Source: an uncultured Bacteroidota bacterium (GTDB lineage Bacteria; Bacteroidota; Bacteroidia; UKL13-3). Taken from it: a stretch of DNA of 64,000 bases. This document shows, in pieces, positions 49,442 to 58,288 of this stretch. The DNA lies in assembly GCA_903883965.1 (NCBI GenBank), contig CAISCU010000014.1, forward strand, positions 1 to 64,000. The letters are read 5' to 3'. Numbering within the stretch: the stretch's first letter is position 1; every line of letters begins with the position of its first letter. A program made the position numbers and the translations under genes. The notes below the pieces were generated by a model. That model saw only the letters and a program-made list of their open reading frames with translations. It was not told the origin of the DNA and made no database searches.

Positions 49442-49992
49442 TACCTTGGTCTCCAAGCTATTTCAGATGCACCTGCAACATGCACCAATTTCCTAGATAA
49501 CACAAACAAATAATCACTCAATCGGTTCAAATAAACAACTATAATTCCTGGAACCTCTGATTCAGTTTGTAAATGAACTACCAATCTTTCAGCCCTTCTG
49601 CACACACATCTGGCTACATGACAATAGGAAGCAGACAACAATCCACCAGGCAAGATAAAATTACTGAGTTCAGGCAATTGCTCATTCATGGCATCGATGC
49701 CCTGTTCTAAAAATTGAACATCCGATTCATGTAAATCTGGAATTTTCATTTTAGATTTTTCAGGATCACTAGCCAACACCGAGCCTATTGTAAACAAACG
49801 GTCTTGAATCTCTTGTAAGTCTTGCATTGTTTGAGTATCCAAAACGCTGTCTTTCACCAATCCGAGATACGAATTCAATTCATCAATGGTTCCATAACTT
49901 TCAATTCTTAAATGAAATTTAGGTACCCTTACTCCACCTATCAATGAAGTTTCTCCGGCATCTCCTGTTTTGGTATATATTTTAAATGTCAT
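49438..49992 (-). CDS. Cob(I)yrinic acid a,c-diamide adenosyltransferase (PduO type)
   Basis: KIYTKTGDAGETSLIGGVRVPK, DELNSYLG, FILPGG, CRRAERLV. Confidence 0.93.
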   Translation of the reverse strand: MTFKIYTKTGDAGETSLIGGVRVPKFHLRIESYGTIDELNSYLGLVKDSVLDTQTMQDLQEIQDRLFTIGSVLASDPEKSKMKIPDLHESDVQFLEQGIDAMNEQLPELSNFILPGGLLSASYCHVARCVCRRAERLVVHLQTESEVPGIIVVYLNRLSDYLFVLSRKLVHVAGASEIAWRPRY

Positions 49993-50150
49993 ACTAGTAA
50001 TATCAAATGAAACTGAATTTTGTTTGCTTTTTTATTTTTTTGATTGAATTTAATGTTCAACTTAAACCATTGCTAATCTGTTATTAGTCCAAAAGAGAGC
50101 AGCGAAATGCCTTTAAAATAAAAAATGCAATAGAGAAACGATGCAATTAA

Positions 50151-51293
50151 TTAAGCATTGCTTTGTTCAAGGTTGAACATTTTTACCAGCTTCATCACAA
50201 CTTGTTCTACCTCTTCTATGGTATTTTGTCTGCCAAATGAAAAACGAACCGATGGCCTGTCTGGTGAAACCTTTAATGCAGCCAATACATGAGAACCTAC
50301 ATTAGAACCTGATGAACAAGCACTACCACCAGAAGCAGAAACCCCTTCTATGTCTAATTTAAACAAAATCATTTCTGCAATTGGGGTTGGAGGAAAATTA
50401 ACACTCAATACTGTAAATAAAGAACTGCCCTCTGCATCCCCATTGAATTGTACGTCTGGAATGTGTGTTCTTAATTTTTGTATCATGTGGTCTTTAACAG
50501 CCTGAATCTGTTTGCTTTCATGTGGCAAATGATCAATGGCCAACTCCAAGGCCTTTGCCAGCCCTACAATTCCATATACATTTTCAGTTCCACCTCTCAT
50601 ATTGCGCTCTTGAGCACCACCAGATATATATGGATGAATTTTGTTCTTGGCATTGATATAGATAAAACCTACACCTTTAGGACCATTGAATTTATGGGCA
50701 CCACAGGCTAAAAAATCGATATTGGTTTGAGAGAGATCAATTTGAATATGCCCAATTGTTTGAACCGTATCACAATGAAATACGGCTTTGTAAGTTTGAC
50801 ACAACTCACCAACTTTGTCAATATCTAATAAATTTCCAATTTCATTGTTCGCATGCATCAATGAAACCAAAGCATTTGGATACGTTTTTAGCAACAATTC
50901 AAGATCCAATAAGTCTATGTGTCCATTTGGCAATAATTGAACCAAATGAGATTGGACCAAGCCTTTACGAGCCAATTCTTCAATGGTATGAGAAACTGCA
51001 TGGTGTTCAATTGGGGAACTGATGATATGCTTCACCCCTAAATCATCAACAGATTTGCGAATTGCCATGTTGTCTGCCTCTGTTCCACCTGATGTAAAAA
51101 AGATCTCTCCAGGAGTACAACCCATTATTTTGGCAACTTTTTTTCTTGCGTCTTCAATGTAAGTTCTCACTTTTCTTCCATGAGAATGGGTAGACGAAGG
51201 ATTGCCAAATTCTTCTCTCATTACATGTAACATCACTTCAATGACTCTTTCATCTATAGGAGTTGTTGCTGCATTGTCAAAGTAAATAGCCAT
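50151..51293 (-). CDS. Cysteine desulfurase family protein (IscS/NifS-like)
   Basis: YFDNAATTPID, TSGGTEADN, HANNEIG, CGAHKFNGPKGVGF, SGGSACSSGS. Confidence 0.94.
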   Translation of the reverse strand: MAIYFDNAATTPIDERVIEVMLHVMREEFGNPSSTHSHGRKVRTYIEDARKKVAKIMGCTPGEIFFTSGGTEADNMAIRKSVDDLGVKHIISSPIEHHAVSHTIEELARKGLVQSHLVQLLPNGHIDLLDLELLLKTYPNALVSLMHANNEIGNLLDIDKVGELCQTYKAVFHCDTVQTIGHIQIDLSQTNIDFLACGAHKFNGPKGVGFIYINAKNKIHPYISGGAQERNMRGGTENVYGIVGLAKALELAIDHLPHESKQIQAVKDHMIQKLRTHIPDVQFNGDAEGSSLFTVLSVNFPPTPIAEMILFKLDIEGVSASGGSACSSGSNVGSHVLAALKVSPDRPSVRFSFGRQNTIEEVEQVVMKLVKMFNLEQSNA

Positions 51294-52187
51294 TTATTTC
51301 TTTTTTAAAGTGTTAAATCCGATTAATTTATAGACCAATTTTGCCATGGTATACTCTGTTAATATATCGCCTTTTCTAGGTGCAATTTCAACCACGTCAA
51401 AACCAATGACATTTCTAGTTTCAAAAACAGTTTTTAAGAACGCCAAAGTTTCATTCCAAAGCATGCCATTGGGTTCTGCTGTTCCTACAGCAGGTACAAT
51501 ACTAGGGTCAAAACCATCTGCATCAATACTGATGTATACGTTTTTACCCAAAGTTTTTAAGGCATCTTTAGCCCAATTGGCATTGTTTCTAACTTGATGC
51601 GCATAAAAAGTATGTATGTCTTTGCTCTTTTGGATATGCTCAGCTTCTTCTTTACATTGAGCTCTGATACCAATTTGAGTCAATGGCACCCCTAGTTCAT
51701 GAACCCTTGCCATAACAGAGGCATGAGAATATTTATTACCATGGTAACTCGACCTCAAATCACTGTGTGCATCAATTTGTAACAGATGAAAATCTGGAGT
51801 AGCTTTCTTGAGTGCACGGGCTACACCTAGTGTAATGGTGTGTTCAGCGCCTAAAGTAATTGGAAACTTTTTATCCTTTATTAATTTGTCAGTTGATTTT
51901 TCAATTGCTTGAACAGCTTTTAAGTCAACCAAACCTTTAAAGTTGATTGGTTCAAGTGTACAGATTCCTCCTTTTTTGTAAGTTTCTTGATTTAACTCTT
52001 CATCATAAAACTCTACAAACTGAGAGGCTTTAATCATGGCGGCAGGGCCTTTATTTGAACCCGACAAATATGAAGAGGTATGCTCATATGGAGCCGATTG
52101 TATCACATATTTTGATTTTTCGTAATCAAACAATTCTTTTTCAGGAATGGCTAAAAAGTTCTTTTTGGTGTTTAAGTATTTCATCAC
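51294..52187 (-). CDS. speB: Agmatinase
   Basis: LGAEHTIT, LLQIDAHSDLR, SIDADGFDPSIVPAVGTAEPNG. Confidence 0.92.
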   Translation of the reverse strand: MMKYLNTKKNFLAIPEKELFDYEKSKYVIQSAPYEHTSSYLSGSNKGPAAMIKASQFVEFYDEELNQETYKKGGICTLEPINFKGLVDLKAVQAIEKSTDKLIKDKKFPITLGAEHTITLGVARALKKATPDFHLLQIDAHSDLRSSYHGNKYSHASVMARVHELGVPLTQIGIRAQCKEEAEHIQKSKDIHTFYAHQVRNNANWAKDALKTLGKNVYISIDADGFDPSIVPAVGTAEPNGMLWNETLAFLKTVFETRNVIGFDVVEIAPRKGDILTEYTMAKLVYKLIGFNTLKKK

Positions 52188-52189
52188 AT

Positions 52190-52996
52190 TTAAAATAGTT
52201 TACTGGGAATTTCAAATTCGTTGTTGACATCTGTCAAAACATAAGGCTTGGTTGTTGTAACACAAATGGTATGTTCAAATTGGGCAGAAAGTTTGCCATC
52301 AATTGTTCTGGCAGTCCATCCATCATGCTTATCTACTTTGCATCTTGCTTTTCCAGCATTGATCATGGGTTCAATTGTAAATACCATTCCTGGAGCTAAA
52401 ATTGGACCTGAATTTTTATCTGACACATGGCATATTTCTGGTTCTTCATGAAATTTTAAACCAACCCCATGTCCACAAAATTCATATACAACAGAATACC
52501 CAAATTGGGTGGCATATTTATTAATTTCGTAGCCAATATTTCCAACAAAATTCCCGGAGAAACTTTGGGCAATTCCAATATTCAAACATTGTTTGGTAAC
52601 TTCAACTAGTTTTTTGGCATGATCTGTTACTTGGCCAACCATAAACATAGAAGATGTATCTCCAAAGAATCCATTTAAAATAGTCGTTACATCAATATTG
52701 ACAATATCTCCATCTCTCAATTCGTATTTACCTGGTATTCCATGGCAAATGACATCATTGACAGAAATGCATGATTCTTTTGGATAACCATGGTATCCCA
52801 AAGTAGCTGGTTTTGCATGGTTATCGCGCATAAAATCAGCACATATTTTATTTAAAAAATCTGTGGTTACACCTGGTTTAACATAAGGAGCAACAACTTT
52901 TAATGTTTCTCCAGCCAGTTGTGAACTCAATCGAATGCCTTCAATTTGCTCAATTGTTTTAATGATGATTTTACTTTTGGTATCTCTAAATGCCAC
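52190..52996 (-). CDS. map: Type I methionyl aminopeptidase
   Basis: LGYHGYPKESCISVNDVICHGIP, GDIVNIDVT, GHGVGLKFHEEP, VFTIEPM. Confidence 0.96.
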   Translation of the reverse strand: MAFRDTKSKIIIKTIEQIEGIRLSSQLAGETLKVVAPYVKPGVTTDFLNKICADFMRDNHAKPATLGYHGYPKESCISVNDVICHGIPGKYELRDGDIVNIDVTTILNGFFGDTSSMFMVGQVTDHAKKLVEVTKQCLNIGIAQSFSGNFVGNIGYEINKYATQFGYSVVYEFCGHGVGLKFHEEPEICHVSDKNSGPILAPGMVFTIEPMINAGKARCKVDKHDGWTARTIDGKLSAQFEHTICVTTTKPYVLTDVNNEFEIPSKLF

Positions 52997-53011
52997 TTCT
53001 TTAATATTATA

Positions 53012-53353
53012 TTATTCAAATGTTTGTAGCGTTTTTTCAATCGCTTCAACTAATACTTTCATTTCAGACTGAACCTGTTGAATCAAGCCTGGAATTTGAT
53101 CAATTTGACTTGCTTCTTTTCCCATTTTCTCCAAACTCCTTACATGTTCTGGTAAATCTGACTGACAAATCATTTGAACTGGTGCTTTAATTTTGTGCGC
53201 AAGGCTTCCAATTGCAGTATAATTTTCATCTAACAGGAGTTGATCAAAACCAACAACTTCTGTTGCTGTTGTTTGGTTAAACATGAGTAACATGTCTTTT
53301 ATGAATTGTTTGTCTCCTCCAGAAATTTCATTTAAATAACTTAAGTTTACCAT
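53012..53353 (-). CDS. Hpt domain protein
   Basis: FIKDMLLMFNQT...LAHKIKAPVQMI (phospho-accepting His). Confidence 0.78.
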   Translation of the reverse strand: MVNLSYLNEISGGDKQFIKDMLLMFNQTTATEVVGFDQLLLDENYTAIGSLAHKIKAPVQMICQSDLPEHVRSLEKMGKEASQIDQIPGLIQQVQSEMKVLVEAIEKTLQTFE

Positions 53354-53456
53354 GATTTTAAAAGTGGGCACAAATTACAACTTATTAGGCTAATTTTAAA
53401 TTAAAAGCTCAAAGCTTTGCAATTTGATTTCTTGAATAATTGACTAATTTTGAGAC

Positions 53457-54203
53457 ATGTTAAAGAAAGGAATTTGCCATTTGTCAGTTATTCCGGTTAG
53501 GTCAAATGCTGGAAGTAAACATGAGATGGTTACCCAATTACTTTTTGGTGAAACTTATAAAGTGCTTGAAATTGTTGAAGATTGGCTCTATATAGAAAAC
53601 GATTCAGATAGCTACAAAGGATGGATCAGCAGCAATCAATTTTGTTTGTTCAATGACATTTCAATTGCCCCAAACCTAATCCTAACTTATTTCCCTTATA
53701 CAGAATTAAAGTTCAAAGAAAACAGTGTTTTGGCTGTTCCTGGAAGTCAAATTACTGAAATAGATGGAAATTTCAGTTTCAATGGAAACAGGTGTGAATT
53801 GAACCCCAATCTTGTTCCTATTCAACAAAACATCATCGATTTTGCAAAACTATTTATGAATACACCCTATTTGTGGGGCGGAAAAAGTTTCATGGGAATT
53901 GACTGCTCTGGTTTTACATCAGTTGTTTTTGCATGCTTTGGCATCAGAATTCCAAGAGATGCTTCAGAACAAGCACTCATAGGTAAAGACATTGCTTTTG
54001 TAAATGAAATACAGCCAGCTGACTTGGTGTTTTTTGCAAACAATGAAGGCAAAATTACACATGTTGGAATAGCAATCAATCAAGATTTAATCATACATGC
54101 TTCTGGATCTGTTAGAATAGATCATTTAGACAGTTTTGGTATTTTCAATCACAGTATGGGTAAACATACCCACTCCTTAAAATGTATCAAAAGATTGCTT
54201 TAA
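53457..54203 (+). CDS. C40 (NlpC/P60) peptidase with SH3-like N-terminus
   Basis: TPYLWGGKSFMGIDCSGFTSVVF, DLVFFAN...ITHVGIAIN. Confidence 0.92.
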   Translation: MLKKGICHLSVIPVRSNAGSKHEMVTQLLFGETYKVLEIVEDWLYIENDSDSYKGWISSNQFCLFNDISIAPNLILTYFPYTELKFKENSVLAVPGSQITEIDGNFSFNGNRCELNPNLVPIQQNIIDFAKLFMNTPYLWGGKSFMGIDCSGFTSVVFACFGIRIPRDASEQALIGKDIAFVNEIQPADLVFFANNEGKITHVGIAINQDLIIHASGSVRIDHLDSFGIFNHSMGKHTHSLKCIKRLL

Positions 54204-54247
54204 AACTTTTTGAGCAAACATTGGTTTAATAAAAATAAAAAAATAAC

Positions 54248-54718
54248 ATGGCATTACACATTGGCGACAAAGCCCCTTCATTCAAATTATTTGATACCGA
54301 CAAAAAAGAAGTTTCACTTTCTGATTTTGCTGGTAAAACATTGGTTCTACATTTTTTTCCTGCAGCTTTCACCGGAGTATGCACCACTCAATTGTGTACA
54401 GTTAGAGACAATATCAGTCTTTACCACAACGACAAATGTGATGTAGTAGCCATTTCAGTAGATAGCTTGTTTACATTGGCAAGTTTTAAACAGTCTCAAA
54501 ATTTAAACTTCACCTTGCTTTCTGATTTCAACAAAGAAGTTTCAAATGCATACCATGCGCAATACGAAGAGTTTGCTTTTGGCATGAAAGGTGTTGCCAG
54601 AAGGGCTGCATTTGTAATTGACGGCCACGGAGTTATTCAGTATGCTGAAGTATTGGAAAGCGCAGGCGATTTGCCAAATTTTGCAGCCATCGATGCTTGT
54701 ATTACCCAATTGGCTTAA
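54248..54718 (+). CDS. Peroxiredoxin
   Basis: LGDKAPSFKLFDTDKK, FFPAAFTGVCTTQLCTVRD. Confidence 0.93.
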   Translation: MALHIGDKAPSFKLFDTDKKEVSLSDFAGKTLVLHFFPAAFTGVCTTQLCTVRDNISLYHNDKCDVVAISVDSLFTLASFKQSQNLNFTLLSDFNKEVSNAYHAQYEEFAFGMKGVARRAAFVIDGHGVIQYAEVLESAGDLPNFAAIDACITQLA

Positions 54719-54778
54719 ATATTATTTAGATTTATTTGGGAGTTTAAAGGATTAAACCTACTTTTGCATTCCCAAAAT

Positions 54779-54852
54779 GGTTTCGTAGCTCAACTGAATA
54801 GAGCATCTGACTACGGATCAGAAGGTTACAGGTTTGAATCCTGTCGAGACCA
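54779..54852 (+). tRNA. tRNA-Arg (anticodon ACG)
   Basis: Cloverleaf read by eye: GGTTTCG/CGAGACC acceptor, TCTGA-CTACGGA-TCAGA anticodon arm, ACAGG-TTTGAAT-CCTGT T arm; CCA not encoded. Confidence 0.95.
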
Positions 54853-54853
54853 C

Positions 54854-54880
54854 AAAGGCTTTCTTCGGAAAGCCTTTTTT
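54854..54880 (+). terminator. Rho-independent terminator after tRNA-Arg
   Basis: AAAGGCTTTC-TTCG-GAAAGCCTTTTTT. Confidence 0.85.
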
Positions 54881-54884
54881 ACGC

Positions 54885-55670
54885 CTATTGTTTGGGTTTT
54901 GGAATGTTCAACACCCCATTTCCAATTAATTCTCCTTGTTTATTAAACTGGTGGCTAACATTGATTGTATGTCCTTGAAAATTGTGCTTTGCTCCTTTCT
55001 TCAATAGATAGTTTCTACAAGTAATACCAGCTTTAAGTGTACCAGAATAAATAACTGCATCTTTATTGTCTTCGGGTTGTTGATTCCATTTACCGCTGTA
55101 ATAAACAGGAGTAAAAAAGAACTTTTGTCCTTCAACAACTTTATTACTGGCCAATACTTTGTTTGATTTCTCTAGGTAAGCAATAACAGATGTGTTTGGT
55201 GCGTCCCACCTGAATGTTAAATTGGGTGCATTTTTAGATGAATAAGCTACAGAATTGATTAATTTAACACGACAAACCCGAACACCTTCCTTTTTAATAA
55301 TGGTGCCATTGCCATGTCCGGGAGGCGTTTTAGCCGCTATTGCTAGATAGTTTCCTGGTAACTTAAATCTGATTGCTTTTACTTGCTGAGCAACATTTAA
55401 CTGAGAAGTTCCTGCCAAAACCACTGCCTCAATTTGTCCACTATTTATAAAAGCTGGATCTATATCAATGTAATAAACGCCTAATGCATATTCCCAATTT
55501 TGTGAATCGTCATTGGCATATAATACCACATCAAACTCATATTCTTTGTCTGTAACATAGTCTTCATTTTCTATTCTACAGCTGAATCCTTGGGCAAAAA
55601 CCGAATTATAAAAAGCATTATTTAACAGCAGAAAAAAGATAGATAATTGAAATAGTCTGAAGTTCTTCAT
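54885..55670 (-). CDS. Secreted protein of unknown function (paralogue of the window-edge ORF at 1..109)
   Basis: Signal peptide followed by QGFSCRIENEDYVTDKEYEFDVVLY. Confidence 0.65.
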   Translation of the reverse strand: MKNFRLFQLSIFFLLLNNAFYNSVFAQGFSCRIENEDYVTDKEYEFDVVLYANDDSQNWEYALGVYYIDIDPAFINSGQIEAVVLAGTSQLNVAQQVKAIRFKLPGNYLAIAAKTPPGHGNGTIIKKEGVRVCRVKLINSVAYSSKNAPNLTFRWDAPNTSVIAYLEKSNKVLASNKVVEGQKFFFTPVYYSGKWNQQPEDNKDAVIYSGTLKAGITCRNYLLKKGAKHNFQGHTINVSHQFNKQGELIGNGVLNIPKPKQ

Positions 55671-55803
55671 TGAAATGTATTTAAATTAGTGGGTACCAAT
55701 TTACCTTATTTTAGAACATTTTTACAAAGTATGGATTGATTTTTACCTACTTTTAATGGAATGCTGTTTATTCCATTTCTAATACCTTATATTGCGTTAA
55801 GAA

Positions 55804-56496
55804 ATGGATACTTTAAGTTTAGAATACAATACAGAAAGAGGCAAATTATTGATCTCAGAATACGGCAGGTCAATTCAAAAAATGATTGAAGTAGCCGTTG
55901 CAGAACCAAACAAAGAAAAACGTCAATCAATTGCCAATGAAATCATCAAATTAATGGGTCAACTGAACCCTCATTTGAGAGATGTAGTTGATTATAAACA
56001 CAAACTCTGGGACCATTTGTTTGTCATGTCAGAATTCAAACTAGATGTAGACTCTCCGTATCCAATGCCAACCAAAGAGTCATTGTTGCAAAAACCTGAT
56101 GCGCTGAATTATCCTCAATCAAGAATCAAATACAGGTTTTACGGTAAGAATATTGCCGAAATGATTAAAAAGGCAGCTGAACTTGAAGAAGGAAACCTCA
56201 GAAAATCATATATCAATGCCATAGGTTCGTTTATGAAAATGAGCAGTAAGGCTTGGAACGAAGAAATGTTAAACGATGCCGAGGTTCTAGCCCATTTAGA
56301 AGAATTGAGTTCAGGAAAAATTAATCTAGCCGAAGACACCGACATTCAATTTAAACAAATGCAACAACGTAAAATTGCCAAGCCTCAAGAAAATTTCGGG
56401 GGTTCAGGTAATTTTAGAAACAAACATAAAAACAAAAACCGCAATAATGGCGGTGGTAATAATTCTTTTAATAAGAACTTTAAACGTCGGGGTTAA
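55804..56496 (+). CDS. DUF4290 family protein
   Basis: LEYNTERGKLLISEYGRSIQKMIEVAV...LNPHLRDVVDYKHKLWDHLFVMS; N/G-rich tail. Confidence 0.85.
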   Translation: MDTLSLEYNTERGKLLISEYGRSIQKMIEVAVAEPNKEKRQSIANEIIKLMGQLNPHLRDVVDYKHKLWDHLFVMSEFKLDVDSPYPMPTKESLLQKPDALNYPQSRIKYRFYGKNIAEMIKKAAELEEGNLRKSYINAIGSFMKMSSKAWNEEMLNDAEVLAHLEELSSGKINLAEDTDIQFKQMQQRKIAKPQENFGGSGNFRNKHKNKNRNNGGGNNSFNKNFKRRG

Positions 56497-57160
56497 ACCT
56501 ACTTAAACTCTCTGCTAGCCTTAAATCTTCTGGAGTGGTAATTTTAAAGTTCAACTCCTCTCCTTCTATTAAATGCAATGGATAACCTGCATGTTCCCAT
56601 ACCGAAGCATCATCTGTAAATACAGCCCCATTTTGAATGGCTTGGTAAGCCGCTTTTAACTTTGGCAATGTAAATGTTTGTGGCGTTTGAGTTAATCTAT
56701 ACTGAGACCTGTCTTTAGCTTGACTAGAGTCGTTTATCACCAAACGAATGCTGTCCTTCAACTGAATTGAATTGACAGCACTCCCATGCATCTCAGCCTC
56801 CTCAAAAGAACGATTTATCTGTTGGGTGCTTATAAATGGCCGAACGCCATCATGTATGGCTACAATAGCCTCCTCATCTGACAAGGCATTCAATGCATTC
56901 TTAACTGACTCAAAACGGGTATTGCCACCAATTACTACTGTAAGTGGGGCATTAAACCCAATGTATTCTTTGATTTTTTGCCAGTTAGACAATTGATTTT
57001 CAGGAAGCACCAATACCAATTGATTGGCTGAAGATGCTATAAATTTATTCAATGTTCTTACTAAAATAGGAACTCCATTCAGGTCAATAAATTGTTTGGG
57101 AATTTGAGCGCCCATTCTCTGACCCGAACCACCAGCAACTACTATTCCTATTCTTTTCAA
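56480..57160 (-). CDS. ispD: 2-C-methyl-D-erythritol 4-phosphate cytidylyltransferase
   Basis: IGIVVAGGSGQRMGAQIPKQFIDLNGVPIL, AIHDGVRPF, TQTPQTF, FTDDASVWE. Confidence 0.95.
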   Translation of the reverse strand: MKRIGIVVAGGSGQRMGAQIPKQFIDLNGVPILVRTLNKFIASSANQLVLVLPENQLSNWQKIKEYIGFNAPLTVVIGGNTRFESVKNALNALSDEEAIVAIHDGVRPFISTQQINRSFEEAEMHGSAVNSIQLKDSIRLVINDSSQAKDRSQYRLTQTPQTFTLPKLKAAYQAIQNGAVFTDDASVWEHAGYPLHLIEGEELNFKITTPEDLRLAESLSRFNPDV

Positions 57161-57164
57161 GTGA

Positions 57165-58211
57165 TTAAATAATCATCATGGCATCGCCATAAGCCAAGAA
57201 ACGGTATTTCTTTTTAACAGCTTCGTTATAGGCCTCTTGTAACAATTCAAAACCAGCAAATGCAGCAGTTGCCATTAACAAGGTTGACTCAGGTGGGTGA
57301 AAATTAGAAATCAACACATTGGCAATTTTAAAATCATGCGGTGGAAATAAAAATTTATCGGTCCAACCTGATAATGGATTGAGCCTATCAGCAGAAGAAA
57401 CAGATGATTCCAAGGCTCTCATAACAGAATTTCCAACAGCTACTATTTTACGTCTTTCTTCCAATCCATTGTTCACCAATGTGGCCGTTTCTGGATCAAT
57501 TTGATAAAACTCTGAATCCATTTTGTGTTTGGTTAAATCTTCTACCTCTACAGCACGGAATGAACCCAAACCATTGTGAAGAGTGATTTCAGAAAAACGA
57601 ACACCTTTAATTTCTAAACGCATCATCAATTCTTTGCTAAAGTGCAAACCTGCAGTTGGCGGAATAACTGCACCTATATTTTTTGCAAAAATGGTATTGA
57701 ATCTTTCTTTGTCATTTTTCTCAACCGCACGGTTCATGTATTTAGGAAGGGGCATTTCTCCCAATTTGTCTATGAGTTTCCAAAGTTCTTCATCAGAACC
57801 ATCGAATAAGAAACGGATGGTTCTTCCTCTACTTGTTGTATTGTCAACTACTTCAGCAACCAAATCATCATTACCAAAATATAATTTATTACCCACCCTA
57901 ATTTTACGGGCAGGATCAACCAAAACATCCCAAAGTTTCATTTCTTTGTTCAGCTCTCTCAACAAAAACACTTCAATTTTTGCACCAGTTTTTTCTTTAC
58001 TCCCGTATAACCTTGCAGGAAAAACCTTGGTATTATTTAAAATCATCACATCTCTGTCATTGAAATAGCCCAGTATATCAGAGAACTTCTTGTGCTCTAT
58101 TTTACCGGTTTCTCTGTTAATGACCATTAATTTTGCAGCATCTCTGTTTTCTGCAGGATGCTTAGCAATTAGGCTTTCGTTAAAAGCAAACTTAAACTGT
58201 GATAATTTCAT
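57165..58211 (-). CDS. queA: S-adenosylmethionine:tRNA ribosyltransferase-isomerase
   Basis: [49 protein letters not shown]. Confidence 0.95.
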   Translation of the reverse strand: MKLSQFKFAFNESLIAKHPAENRDAAKLMVINRETGKIEHKKFSDILGYFNDRDVMILNNTKVFPARLYGSKEKTGAKIEVFLLRELNKEMKLWDVLVDPARKIRVGNKLYFGNDDLVAEVVDNTTSRGRTIRFLFDGSDEELWKLIDKLGEMPLPKYMNRAVEKNDKERFNTIFAKNIGAVIPPTAGLHFSKELMMRLEIKGVRFSEITLHNGLGSFRAVEVEDLTKHKMDSEFYQIDPETATLVNNGLEERRKIVAVGNSVMRALESSVSSADRLNPLSGWTDKFLFPPHDFKIANVLISNFHPPESTLLMATAAFAGFELLQEAYNEAVKKKYRFLAYGDAMMII

Positions 58212-58288
58212 TCAAAAATAATTAGGCAATATTTAGGCCAATTAACCTAAAAAATTGGAATGCAAATGTAAGGCTAAAATCAAAAAAA

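Noticed and set aside
54779-54880. tRNA-Arg as an integration hotspot
   Set aside because: Flanked by ordinary genes and a terminator; I saw no second copy of the tRNA 3' end within the window.
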